This document shows, one piece after another, positions 23,801 through 36,879 of a DNA stretch of 64,000 bases. Every line of letters begins with the position of its first letter. Within the stretch, counting starts at the first letter, position 1. The translations under genes and the position numbers were made by a program. This stretch comes from Lucinisca nassula. Taxonomy: Eukaryota > Mollusca > Bivalvia > Lucinida > Lucinidae. Location of the stretch: positions 132,092,027-132,156,026 of the forward strand of contig OY757023.1 in the NCBI GenBank assembly GCA_963580285.1, given 5' to 3'. A model generated the notes under the pieces. The model made no database searches. It saw nothing but the letters and a program-made list of their open reading frames with translations, and had not been told where the DNA came from.

Positions 23801-26800
23801 GGCGCATCATTTGGCACCAATTATAGGCCGATATCATGAAGTCACCTTTGCACCATTTAGGCACTATCATCCTATTGGTGTCCCGCCAAAACTTGAGGCC
23901 CTTATAACTCGCTTTTGTGTATTGCGATTGAGCTGAAATTTTGCATGCTGCTAGTAGACCTCAGTGCCTAGTGGCTTGCAAAATTTCGTGCCGCTACGAA
24001 GCGTATCTTGTGAGTTATAAGCCTTCAAACTTCGAGGAAATTAAAGTTTGTGCCTATTTTGCGGGAATACGAAATAAGATACAGAGGTGCAGTATGTATC
24101 CTTCAACAGGCATTTATGTGCCCTACCATCGTGCAAAATCCCGGTAACACTGGGGCACGAGAAAGTGCCGAAATAAAGGACTCTTTTTTACATTGAGGGC
24201 TATGGGAAAAATGAAGAAAACGCCGCTACTCAGCCTAGAGGGCGAATACAATAGCAATGTTTACACCGTTAGTCCGTCCCAATAAAGTACGCCCTCGGGC
24301 CAAATTACAGATCGCTGCGTACAATAGAGGCCAAGAAAATTGACTTAGAAATTTTGGTGGGCGGCGTGTTGTGGGTACGAGAATCTCATTTTGGTCACTT
24401 TCACGTAGAAGCATGAAAATGGTGCCAAAACGTGCCCATGCGTGTCCAACCAACTCATGAATATTGGAAAATTGTTTCTCTCAAATAGTTTTGGAGATAT
24501 AAGGGTCCAAAGTTAAAGGAAATTGACCTTTCAAGGGCCATAACTCGAAACTCAATGAAGGAAGACAACTCCCATTTTACCCCATGGCACTTGGGTTAAG
24601 GGCGCATCATTTGGCACCAATTATAGGCCGATATCATGAAGTCACCTTTGCACCATTTAGGCACTATCATCCTATTGGTGTCCCGCCAAAACTTGAGGCC
24701 CTTATAACTCGCTTTTGTGTATTGCGATTGAGCTGAAATTTTGCATGCTGCTAGTAGACCTCAGTGCCTAGTGGCTTGCAAAATTTCGTGCCGCTACGAA
24801 GCGTATCTTGTGAGTTATAAGCCTTCAAACTTCGAGGAAATTAAAGTTTGTGCCTATTTTGCGGGAATACGAAATAAGATACAGAGGTGCAGTATGTATC
24901 CTTCAACAGGCATTTATGTGCCCTACCATCGTGCAAAATCCCGGTAACACTGGGGCACGAGAAAGTGCCGAAATAAAGGACTCTTTTTTACATTGAGGGC
25001 TATGGGAAAAATGAAGAAAACGCCGCTACTCAGCCTAGAGGGCGAATACAATAGCAATGTTTACACCGTTAGTCCGTCCCAATAAAGTACGCCCTCGGGC
25101 CAAATTACAGATCGCTGCGTACAATAGAGGCCAAGAAAATTGACTTAGAAATTTTGGTGGGCGGCGTGTTGTGGGTACGAGAATCTCATTTTGGTCACTT
25201 TCACGTAGAAGCATGAAAATGGTGCCAAAACGTGCCCATGCGTGTCCAACCAACTCATGAATATTGGAAAATTGTTTCTCTCAAATAGTTTTGGAGATAT
25301 AAGGGTCCAAAGTTAAAGGAAATTGACCTTTCAAGGGCCATAACTCGAAACTCAATGAAGGAAGACAACTCCCATTTTACCCCATGGCACTTGGGTTAAG
25401 GGCGCATCATTTGGCACCAATTATAGGCCGATATCATGAAGTCACCTTTGCACCATTTAGGCACTATCATCCTATTGGTGTCCCGCCAAAACTTGAGGCC
25501 CTTATAACTCGCTTTTGTGTATTGCGATTGAGCTGAAATTTTGCATGCTGCTAGTAGACCTCAGTGCCTAGTGGCTTGCAAAATTTCGTGCCGCTACGAA
25601 GCGTATCTTGTGAGTTATAAGCCTTCAAACTTCGAGGAAATTAAAGTTTGTGCCTATTTTGCGGGAATACGAAATAAGATACAGAGGTGCAGTATGTATC
25701 CTTCAACAGGCATTTATGTGCCCTACCATCGTGCAAAATCCCGGTAACACTGGGGCACGAGAAAGTGCCGAAATAAAGGACTCTTTTTTACATTGAGGGC
25801 TATGGGAAAAATGAAGAAAACGCCGCTACTCAGCCTAGAGGGCGAATACAATAGCAATGTTTACACCGTTAGTCCGTCCCAATAAAGTACGCCCTCGGGC
25901 CAAATTACAGATCGCTGCGTACAATAGAGGCCAAGAAAATTGACTTAGAAATTTTGGTGGGCGGCGTGTTGTGGGTACGAGAATCTCATTTTGGTCACTT
26001 TCACGTAGAAGCATGAAAATGGTGTCAAAACGTGCCCATGCGTGTCCAACCAACTCATGAATATTGGAAAATTGTTTCTCTCAAATAGTTTTGGAGATAT
26101 AAGGGTCCAAAGTTAAAGGAAATTGACCTTTCAAGGGCCATAACTCGAAACTCAATGAAGGAAGACAACTCCCATTTTACCCCATGGCACTTGGGTTAAG
26201 GGCGCATCATTTGGCACCAATTATAGGCCGATATCATGAAGTCACCTTTGCACCATTTAGGCACTATCATCCTATTGGTGTCCCGCCAAAACTTGAGGCC
26301 CTTATAACTCGCTTTTGTGTATTGCGATTGAGCTGAAATTTTGCATGCTGCTAGTAGACCTCAGTGCATAGTGGCTTGCAAAATTTCGTGCCGCTACGAA
26401 GCGTATCTTGTGAGTTATAAGCCTTCAAACTTCGAGGAAATTAAAGTTTGTGCCTATTTTGCGGGAATACGAAATAAGATACAGAGGTGCAGTATGTATC
26501 CTTCAACAGGCATTTATGTGCCCTACCATCGTGCAAAATCCCGGTAACACTGGGGCACGAGAAAGTGCCGAAATAAAGGACTCTTTTTTACATTGAGGGC
26601 TATGGGAAAAATGAAGAAAACGCCGCTACTCAGCCTAGAGGGCGAATACAATAGCAATGTTTACACCGTTAGTCCGTCCCAATAAAGTACGCCCTCGGGC
26701 CAAATTACAGATCGCTGCGTACAATAGAGGCCAAGAAAATTGACTTAGAAATTTTGGTGGGCGGCGTGTTGTGGGTACGAGAATCTCATTTTGGTCACTT

Positions 26801-29800
26801 TCACGTAGAAGCATGAAAATGGTGCCAAAACGTGCCCATGCGTGTCCAACCAACTCATGAATATTGGAAAATTGTTTCTCTCAAATAGTTTTGGAGATAT
26901 AAGGGTCCAAAGTTAAAGGAAATTGACCTTTCAAGGGCCATAACTCGAAACTCAATGAAGGAAGACAACTCCCATTTTACCCCATGGCACTTGGGTTAAG
27001 GGCGCATCATTTGGCACCAATTATAGGCCGATATCATGAAGTCACCTTTGCACCATTTAGGCACTATCATCCTATTGGTGTCCCGCCAAAACTTGAGGCC
27101 CTTATAACTCGCTTTTGTGTATTGCGATTGAGCTGAAATTTTGCATGCTGCTAGTAGACCTCAGTGCCTAGTGGCTTGCAAAATTTCGTGCCGCTACGAA
27201 GCGTATCTTGTGAGTTATAAGCCTTCAAACTTCGAGGAAATTAAAGTTTGTGCCTATTTTGCGGGAATACGAAATAAGATACAGAGGTGCAGTATGTATC
27301 CTTCAACAGGCATTTATGTGCCCTACCATCGTGCAAAATCCCGGTAACACTGGGGCACGAGAAAGTGCCGAAATAAAGGACTCTTTTTTACATTGAGGGC
27401 TATGGGAAAAATGAAGAAAACGCCGCTACTCAGCCTAGAGGGCGAATACAATAGCAATGTTTACACCGTTAGTCCGTCCCAATAAAGTACGCCCTCGGGC
27501 CAAATTACAGATCGCTGCGTACAATAGAGGCCAAGAAAATTGACTTAGAAATTTTGGTGGGCGGCGTGTTGTGGGTACGAGAATCTCATTTTGGTCACTT
27601 TCACGTAGAAGCATGAAAATGGTGCCAAAACGTGCCCATGCGTGTCCAACCAACTCATGAATATTGGAAAATTGTTTCTCTCAAATAGTTTTGGAGATAT
27701 AAGGGTCCAAAGTTAAAGGAAATTGACCTTTCAAGGGCCATAACTCGAAACTCAATGAAGGAAGACAACTCCCATTTTACCCCATGGCACTTGGGTTAAG
27801 GGCGCATCATTTGGCACCAATTATAGGCCGATATCATGAAGTCACCTTTGCACCATTTAGGCACTATCATCCTATTGGTGTCCCGCCAAAACTTGAGGCC
27901 CTTATAACTCGCTTTTGTGTATTGCGATTGAGCTGAAATTTTGCATGCTGCTAGTAGACCTCAGTGCCTAGTGGCTTGCAAAATTTCGTGCCGCTACGAA
28001 GCGTATCTTGTGAGTTATAAGCCTTCAAACTTCGAGGAAATTAAAGTTTGTGCCTATTTTGCGGGAATACGAAATAAGATACAGAGGTGCAGTATGTATC
28101 CTTCAACAGGCATTTATGTGCCCTACCATCGTGCAAAATCCCGGTAACACTGGGGCACGAGAAAGTGCCGAAATAAAGGACTCTTTTTTACATTGAGGGC
28201 TATGGGAAAAATGAAGAAAACGCCGCTACTCAGCCTAGAGGGCGAATACAATAGCAATGTTTACACCGTTAGTCCGTCCCAATAAAGTACGCCCTCGGGC
28301 CAAATTACAGATCGCTGCGTACAATAGAGGCCAAGAAAATTGACTTAGAAATTTTGGTGGGCGGCGTGTTGTGGGTACGAGAATCTCATTTTGGTCACTT
28401 TCACGTAGAAGCATGAAAATGGTGCCAAAACGTGCCCATGCGTGTCCAACCAACTCATGAATATTGGAAAATTGTTTCTCTCAAATAGTTTTGGAGATAT
28501 AAGGGTCCAAAGTTAAAGGAAATTGACCTTTCAAGGGCCATAACTCGAAACTCAATGAAGGAAGACAACTCCCATTTTACCCCATGGCACTTGGGTTAAG
28601 GGCGCATCATTTGGCACCAATTATAGGCCGATATCATGAAGTCACCTTTGCACCATTTAGGCACTATCATCCTATTGGTGTCCCGCCAAAACTTGAGGCC
28701 CTTATAACTCGCTTTTGTGTATTGCGATTGAGCTGAAATTTTGCATGCTGCTAGTAGACCTCAGTGCCTAGTGGCTTGCAAAATTTCGTGCCGCTACGAA
28801 GCGTATCTTGTGAGTTATAAGCCTTCAAACTTCGAGGAAATTAAAGTTTGTGCCTATTTTGCGGGAATACGAAATAAGATACAGAGGTGCAGTATGTATC
28901 CTTCAACAGGCATTTATGTGCCCTACCATCGTGCAAAATCCCGGTAACACTGGGGCACGAGAAAGTGCCGAAATAAAGGACTCTTTTTTACATTGAGGGC
29001 TATGGGAAAAATGAAGAAAACGCCGCTACTCAGCCTAGAGGGCGAATACAATAGCAATGTTTACACCGTTAGTCCGTCCCAATAAAGTACGCCCTCGGGC
29101 CAAATTACAGATCGCTGCGTACAATAGAGGCCAAGAAAATTGACTTAGAAATTTTGGTGGGCGGCGTGTTGTGGGTACGAGAATCTCATTTTGGTCACTT
29201 TCACGTAGAAGCATGAAAATGGTGTCAAAACGTGCCCATGCGTGTCCAACCAACTCATGAATATTGGAAAATTGTTTCTCTCAAATAGTTTTGGAGATAT
29301 AAGGGTCCAAAGTTAAAGGAAATTGACCTTTCAAGGGCCATAACTCGAAACTCAATGAAGGAAGACAACTCCCATTTTACCCCATGGCACTTGGGTTAAG
29401 GGCGCATCATTTGGCACCAATTATAGGCCGATATCATGAAGTCACCTTTGCACCATTTAGGCACTATCATCCTATTGGTGTCCCGCCAAAACTTGAGGCC
29501 CTTATAACTCGCTTTTGTGTATTGCGATTGAGCTGAAATTTTGCATGCTGCTAGTAGACCTCAGTGCATAGTGGCTTGCAAAATTTCGTGCCGCTACGAA
29601 GCGTATCTTGTGAGTTATAAGCCTTCAAACTTCGAGGAAATTAAAGTTTGTGCCTATTTTGCGGGAATACGAAATAAGATACAGAGGTGCAGTATGTATC
29701 CTTCAACAGGCATTTATGTGCCCTACCATCGTGCAAAATCCCGGTAACACTGGGGCACGAGAAAGTGCCGAAATAAAGGACTCTTTTTTACATTGAGGGC

Positions 29801-32249
29801 TATGGGAAAAATGAAGAAAACGCCGCTACTCAGCCTAGAGGGCGAATACAATAGCAATGTTTACACCGTTAGTCCGTCCCAATAAAGTACGCCCTCGGGC
29901 CAAATTACAGATCGCTGCGTACAATAGAGGCCAAGAAAATTGACTTAGAAATTTTGGTGGGCGGCGTGTTGTGGGTACGAGAATCTCATTTTGGTCACTT
30001 TCACGTAGAAGCATGAAAATGGTGCCAAAACGTGCCCATGCGTGTCCAACCAACTCATGAATATTGGAAAATTGTTTCTCTCAAATAGTTTTGGAGATAT
30101 AAGGGTCCAAAGTTAAAGGAAATTGACCTTTCAAGGGCCATAACTCGAAACTCAATGAAGGAAGACAACTCCCATTTTACCCCATGGCACTTGGGTTAAG
30201 GGCGCATCATTTGGCACCAATTATAGGCCGATATCATGAAGTCACCTTTGCACCATTTAGGCACTATCATCCTATTGGTGTCCCGCCAAAACTTGAGGCC
30301 CTTATAACTCGCTTTTGTGTATTGCGATTGAGCTGAAATTTTGCATGCTGCTAGTAGACCTCAGTGCCTAGTGGCTTGCAAAATTTCGTGCCGCTACGAA
30401 GCGTATCTTGTGAGTTATAAGCCTTCAAACTTCGAGGAAATTAAAGTTTGTGCCTATTTTGCGGGAATACGAAATAAGATACAGAGGTGCAGTATGTATC
30501 CTTCAACAGGCATTTATGTGCCCTACCATCGTGCAAAATCCCGGTAACACTGGGGCACGAGAAAGTGCCGAAATAAAGGACTCTTTTTTACATTGAGGGC
30601 TATGGGAAAAATGAAGAAAACGCCGCTACTCAGCCTAGAGGGCGAATACAATAGCAATGTTTACACCGTTAGTCCGTCCCAATAAAGTACGCCCTCGGGC
30701 CAAATTACAGATCGCTGCGTACAATAGAGGCCAAGAAAATTGACTTAGAAATTTTGGTGGGCGGCGTGTTGTGGGTACGAGAATCTCATTTTGGTCACTT
30801 TCACGTAGAAGCATGAAAATGGTGCCAAAACGTGCCCATGCGTGTCCAACCAACTCATGAATATTGGAAAATTGTTTCTCTCAAATAGTTTTGGAGATAT
30901 AAGGGTCCAAAGTTAAAGGAAATTGACCTTTCAAGGGCCATAACTCGAAACTCAATGAAGGAAGACAACTCCCATTTTACCCCATGGCACTTGGGTTAAG
31001 GGCGCATCATTTGGCACCAATTATAGGCCGATATCATGAAGTCACCTTTGCACCATTTAGGCACTATCATCCTATTGGTGTCCCGCCAAAACTTGAGGCC
31101 CTTATAACTCGCTTTTGTGTATTGCGATTGAGCTGAAATTTTGCATGCTGCTAGTAGACCTCAGTGCCTAGTGGCTTGCAGAATTTCGTGCCGCTACGAA
31201 GCGTATCTTGTGAGTTATAAGCCTTCAAACTTCGAGGAAATTAAAGTTTGTGCCTATTTTGCGGGAATACGAAATAAGATACAGAGGTGCAGTATGTATC
31301 CTTCAACAGGCATTTATGTGCCCTACCATCGTGCAAAATCCCGGTAACACTGGGGCACGAGAAAGTGCCGAAATAAAGGACTCTTTTTTACATTGAGGGC
31401 TATGGGAAAAATGAAGAAAACGCCGCTACTCAGCCTAGAGGGCGAATACAATAGCAATGTTTACACCGTTAGTCCGTCCCAATAAAGTACGCCCTCGGGC
31501 CAAATTACAGATCGCTGCGTACAATAGAGGCCAAGAAAATTGACTTAGAAATTTTGGTGGGCGGCGTGTTGTGGGTACGAGAATCTCATTTTGGTCACTT
31601 TCACGTAGAAGCATGAAAATGGTGCCAAAACGTGCCCATGCGTGTCCAACCAACTCATGAATATTGGAAAATTGTTTCTCTCAAATAGTTTTGGAGATAT
31701 AAGGGTCCAAAGTTAAAGGAAATTGACCTTTCAAGGGCCATAACTCGAAACTCAATGAAGGAAGACAACTCCCATTTTACCCCATGGCACTTGGGTTAAG
31801 GGCGCATCATTTGGCACCAATTATAGGCCGATATCATGAAGTCACCTTTGCACCATTTAGGCACTATCATCCTATTGGTGTCCCGCCAAAACTTGAGGCC
31901 CTTATAACTCGCTTTTGTGTATTGCGATTGAGCTGAAATTTTGCATGCTGCTAGTAGACCTCAGTGCCTAGTGGCTTGCAAAATTTCGTGCCGCTACGAA
32001 GCGTATCTTGTGAGTTATAAGCCTTCAAACTTCGAGGAAATTAAAGTTTGTGCCTATTTTGCGGGAATACGAAATAAGATACAGAGGTGCAGTATGTATC
32101 CTTCAACAGGCATTTATGTGCCCTACCATCGTGCAAAATCCCGGTAACACTGGGGCACGAGAAAGTGCCGAAATAAAGGACTCTTTTTTACATTGAGGGC
32201 TATGGGAAAAATGAAGAAAACGCCGCTACTCAGCCTAGAGGGCGAATAC

Positions 32250-32253
32250 AATA
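32250..32253. other. Target-site duplication AATA, left
   Basis: Satellite sequence reads GAATACAATAGCAATG without the insert. Left flank ends AATA at 32250-32253 and the right flank starts AATA at 59730-59733, the largest duplication compatible with symmetric element ends. Confidence 0.8.
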
Positions 32254-32396
32254 AACTCATTGCCAAATAAAAGGCAATTTTGCCATTCGATGGTCTTTTC
32301 AGTCGCTTTTTGGCCATATTTCATGCTAAAAATGCTAGTGTTCGTCAACTGTTAGTGTTCGAAAACATGTAAAAACAGCCTTCGCTACGGACAAAC

Positions 32397-35210
32397 ATCG
32401 GAATATTCCGATGATAATCGGAATATTCCGATGATATATTTTGAAAATTGAAGCAGGATAAAGAAAAAAACAAGAATAAATGTCACTTTTAATGATACAA
32501 AAAGACAGCAATACATATCAACCAAATATTCTCTTTCGGAATATTCCGATGATGTGACATCAAATCTTTCCTCATCGGAATGTTCCGATATCAGGTCTTG
32601 ACTCTGATCAGAACTAATTATGACTGTGAAATGACTTTTTCAGAGTCATGATCTGGTATCGGAACATTTCGATCCTCATCGGAATGTTCCGATATCAGGT
32701 CTTGACTCTGATCAGAACTAACTATGACTGAAATGATTTTTGCAGAGTCAAGATCTGTTATCAGAACATTCCGATGATGTAGGCAGCAAACATTTCATCA
32801 TCGGAATGTTCCGATACAAGGTCTAGCTCAACTCTGATCAGAACCAACTCTGACTGTGACATAACTATTGCAGTCAAGATCTTTCGGAATATTCCGATGA
32901 TGTGATACAAATCGGAATGTTCCGATATCAGGTCTTGACTCTGATCAGAACTAACTGACTGTGAAATGACTTTTGCAGAGTCAAGATCTGGTATCGGAAC
33001 ATTCCGATGAGGAAGTAGCAAATCTTTCAAAATCGGAATATTCCGATACAGGATCTTGAATCTGGTCAAAACTAACAATGATTGTAAAATACCTTTAGCA
33101 GAGTCAAGATCTAGTATCGGAACATTCCGATGATGTAGCAGCAAACCTTTCATCATCGGAATGTTCCGATACCAGATTTGGCATCTGCTAGAACTAACAC
33201 TTATTAAAATAACTTTTGCAGAATCAAGATCTGGTATCGGAACATTCCGATGATCTAAGCAGCAAACATTTCATCATTAGAAAGTTCAGATACCAGATCT
33301 TGAATCTGATCAGAACTAATGCGGATTTTAAAATACCTTTTGCAGAGGCAAGATTGGTATCGGAACATTCCGATGAGGTAGCAGCAAATCTTTCAACATC
33401 AGAATGTTCCGATACAGGATCTTGAATCTGGTCAGAACTAACAATGAATGTAAAATACCTTTAGCAGAGTCAAGATCTAGTATCAGAACATTCCGATGAT
33501 GTAGCAGCAAACCTTTCATTGTCGGAATGTTCCGATACCAGATTGAACTAACACTTTATAAAATAACATTTGCAGAGTCAAGATCTGGTATCGGAACAAT
33601 CCGATGATCTAAGCAGCAAACATTTCATCATAGGAAAGTTCAGATACCAGATCTTGAATCTGATCAGAACTAATGCTGATTTTAAAATACCTTTTGCAGA
33701 GGCAAGATTGGTATCCGAACATTCCGATGAGGTAGCAGCAAAGCTTTCAACATCGGAACGTTCCGATACAGGATCCTGAATCTGGTCAGAACTAACAATG
33801 ATTGTAAAATACCTTTAGCAGAGTCAAGATCTAGTATCGTAACATTCCGATGATGTAGCAGCAAACCTTTCATCATCGGAATGTTCCGATACCAGATTGA
33901 ACTAACACTGTTTATAAAATAACATTTGCAGAGTCAAGATCTGGTGTCGGAACATTCCGATGATCTAAGCAGCAAACATTTCATCACTGGAATGTTCAGA
34001 TACCAGATCTTGAATTTGATCAGAATCCACTGACTGTACAATAACTTGTTCAGAGTCAAGATCTTGTATCGGAACATTCCGATGATGTAGACAGCAAGTT
34101 GATCAGAACTAACACTGATTGTAAAATAACTTTTGCAGAGTCAAGATCTGGTATCGGAACATTCCGATGATGTAGGCAGCTAACTTTTCATCATCGGAAT
34201 GTTCCGATACCGGATCTGGAATCGGATCAGAACTAATACTTATTGTAAAATAACTTTTGCAGAGTCATGAAATGGTATTGGAACATTCCTATGATGTACA
34301 TGTAGGGGGCAAACCTTTCATCATCGGAATGTTCCGATACCAGATCTTGCATCTGATTAGAACTTACAATGATTGTTAAATAACTTTTGCTGAGTCAAGA
34401 TCTGGTATAGGAACATTCCGATGATCTAGGCAGCAAACCTTTCATCATCAGAATGTTCCAATACCAGATCTTGAATTTGATCAGAATCCACTGATTTTAC
34501 AATAACTTGTTCAGAGTCAAGATCTCGGATCGGAACCTTCCGATGATGTAGACAGCAGGTTGATCAGAACTAACACTGATTGTAAAATACCTTTTGCAGA
34601 GGCAAGATCTGGTATGGAAACAACTGATGTAGACAGCAAATTGATCAGAACTAACACTGATTGTAAAATAACTTTTGAAGAGTCAAGATCTAGTATCTGA
34701 ACATTCCAATGATGTAGGAAGCAAACCTCTCATCATCGGAAGTTCCGATACCAAATCTTGCAGCTGACAGAAAACGTTTGCAAACGGTTTCAGAACTTTG
34801 GGGTTGAGACACACTGATGAAGATTAAATATCAGAAAAGGCCTCTGTGTCACTAAATTTGGTATAGTTATGCATTATTTGCATAGTCAAGAAATGGTATC
34901 AGAACATTCCGATGATGTAGGCAGCAAACCTTTCATCATAGGAATCTTCCGATACTAGATCTTGAATTTGATCAGAACCCATAGATTGTACAATAACTTT
35001 TGCAGAGACAGGATCTGGTATCAGAACATTCTGATGATGTAGGCGGCAAACCTTTCATCATCAGAATGTTCTGATACCAGATCTTAAATGCGATCAGAAA
35101 ACTGATTGTAAGATAACTTTTTCAGAGTCAATATCTGGTATCAGAACACGCCAATGATGTAGCCAGCAAACCTTTCATCATCGAAATGTTCCGATACCAC
35201 ATCTTGCATC
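32397..35210. repeat. Stem-loop array, left arm
   Basis: About 23 imperfect units of roughly 120 bp. Each has a hairpin whose arms contain TCGGAACATTCCGATGATG and its complement around a loop such as TAGCAGCAAACCTTT, followed by a second inverted pair AGATCTTGACTCTG and CAGAGTCAAGATCT around an AT-rich loop (TGTAAAATAACTTTTG). Thus the whole array is alternating hairpins. Outermost sites are perfect: CATCGGAATATTCCGATG at 32397-32414. Units decay towards the inside (34600-35200). Confidence 0.9.
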
Positions 35211-35218
35211 TCTGATAA

Positions 35219-35305
35219 GACTTTCGGTTGAGTCTTTAAAGCCGAGGTCCCGTCTCCGTATCCTTAGCTGTTGGTGGGATGTAAAACTCAAACACTCACT
35301 CACTC
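35219..35305 (+). mobile_element. SINE-2 tail in left arm
   Basis: AGACTTTCGG, GAGTCTTTAAAGCCGAGG, TTAGCTGTTGGTGGGA and a CACTCACTCACTC end: the 3' half of the tRNA-derived SINE seen whole at 42267-42428. The head is missing. Mirrored at 55945-56034, so it was already present before the arms became mirror copies, or was copied by arm homogenisation. Confidence 0.8.
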
Positions 35306-35507
35306 AGAACTCTTGATATTAAAATATTTTTTGCAGGGTTAAGATCAAATCTGACTTGGTGACCTAGCTTTTGATCTGATATGACCCATATTCAAACTTG
35401 ATCACAGTATGATCAAGTCAAAATATTCTGGTAAAGTGTCATGGAGATTGAGGTAAATATGTTGCCTATACAGCCGGAGTGGACAAGGTTACAATGAAAT
35501 TAAAACC

Positions 35508-35860
35508 TAGTGACCTGACTTTTGATCTTAGGGAAACCATATTCCAATGCGATCGAGATACCTTTATTTCACAACCATTCTGGTATAGTTTCATGACAAC
35601 TAAAGCAAAACTATGCCCTGTAGAGGGTGAAACGGGTTTCAAAATAGTTTGACCTGTGAGTAATCTCCCTGCTTGCATAAAAGCATATGGCTGTGAGAAG
35701 TTTACTCAAGGAACATTTCTATAAAAAAATTGTCAAAGTATTTCCAATGACTTGGCAGTAAATGCAATTTTCCCCCATTGTAAGTTGTGGGAACTCTTAG
35801 TTGCCATAGCAACCAAACTAATGAGCCAAATTTCATAAAAACATAAACACATTTCTATTA
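35508..35860 (+). repeat. Dispersed repeat, copy 1 (direct repeat with 38333-38690)
   Basis: Starts TAGTGACCTGACTTTTGATC and runs through CATTCTGGTATAGTTTCATG, CCTGTAGAGGGTGAAA and CAACCAAACTAATGAGCCAAA. A second copy in the same orientation lies at 38333-38690 and a related one at 41640-41995. It is also present inverted in the right arm at 55400-55755. Confidence 0.75.
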
Positions 35861-36298
35861 AAGTTTTGTCAAAATGTCTGCAAAAGCTTGGCAGTTAATG
35901 CCATTTTTCGATTTACCTCACTGAGGCAATTTTAATAAGTATCCACAATGCCAGTAACGAATCATGAAGAATAGAACATTTTTATCACTACTCTAATGGA
36001 AACCATGTAATTTTGTTCCAGTCAGGTTTAGATGTCAATATAAGCAATTAAACTAAATAAATATATAAATAAATGGTGAATAGGTGTCAGCAACAGCAGC
36101 ACTAATTTAAGATCACAAGCTGTCTTGTACTGGCATGTCACTGTTGAGTTGTGCTCTACCGCTGTTCATCTCTCTCCGTCTCTGACTACCCTTCATCTTA
36201 GGTTGTAATACACGTCACTGGGCTGATTGGCCACCCCATTACAACAGTCAGTTTTGGACTGTGGCTACTTAATGGCATTTCCTCTGTATTAATAGCTC

Positions 36299-36628
36299 TC
36301 ATCTGGCACCTGTACTATACTGATGACTGTTGACCCAAAGCAGGAAAGGTTGCAATGTGTGCAGGCTGTTTAATTCAACTGTATGTCTCTGTCCAAATGA
36401 AAGACAAGTTTTCCTTTGATGGTTTGATGTGACACAGTTCGAATAGATACATTTATTATTCGTCATTACCTCCTCCCTCATGCGTCGACAAAAATGCATA
36501 TGAGTGAATGACATTGTATTCATAACTGTTAATTTCCACCCTCCAATTCCAGTGGGATAACAGGGAAGCTTGTCCTGAAGATCATAACACACCCACACTG
36601 TACCAAGAGACCCCTTTAATAACTGCAT
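36299..36628 (-). other. 109-codon open frame in left arm, unknown
   Basis: Open frame beginning MQLLKGSLGTVWV and ending HQYSTGAR. The mirror frame at 54623-54952 differs at two residues (FTHMHFCRR versus FSHMHFCRH). I do not recognise the protein; no zinc-finger, DDE or nuclease signature is visible. Because whole arms are near identical, its preservation does not show selection. A neighbouring 68-codon frame lies at 36740-36946, also mirrored. Most likely non-coding. Confidence 0.2.
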
Positions 36629-36879
36629 ATAATTATATTCCTCTTGCAGTCATGATTTTGGAATCGGCCATCAGATTTGAACAGAGTACATGCACACGTG
36701 TACAGGATGTGATACAAATCTGAAAAAGAACAAGAAATATTAAATAACAGGATGTGTTTGTGAAACACTGATGCCCCCGGACAGCATGTTAAATATGAAA
36801 GCAGTATCACTAAGCAATTGAAAGGTATGGCCAATGTTCATCTTAAACAAGAGATGTCGCATGACAGCATAGCTCGTCT

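Larger units (their letters stand above)
8668..32253. repeat. 800-bp satellite array, left part (~29.5 units)
   Basis: Starts at CATCCTATTGGTGTCCCG (8668) and repeats with an exact 800-bp period (8671, 9471, 10271 and so on) with near-perfect identity to 32253, where the giant element interrupts it at unit position 386. Each unit contains two short opposite frames of 68 and 72 codons, kept only because the DNA is identical. The few visible variants are a C-to-T at 11625 and C-to-A at 11968, repeated at regular higher-order spacing, and a private A-to-G at 31181. No TG/AT-rich promoter or gene is evident. Function unknown. Confidence 0.97.

Noticed and set aside
16000..24000. Telomeric or rDNA repeat
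   Set aside because: Unit has no short telomeric motif and no recognisable rRNA segment.
8741..32147. Dozens of identical 68- and 72-codon genes, one pair per 800 bp
   Set aside because: They overlap the satellite unit on opposite strands, start at non-ATG codons in part, and are conserved only because the DNA is identical.
33216..33779. Proteins rich in SEHSDD or LLLHHRNV motifs in both arms
   Set aside because: Translation of the stem-loop repeat; the same DNA gives frames on both strands.
32397..35210. CRISPR-like array of short palindromic repeats
   Set aside because: Units are ~120 bp with two inverted pairs, spacers are themselves repeated, the array is mirrored in the other arm, and all context is eukaryotic.
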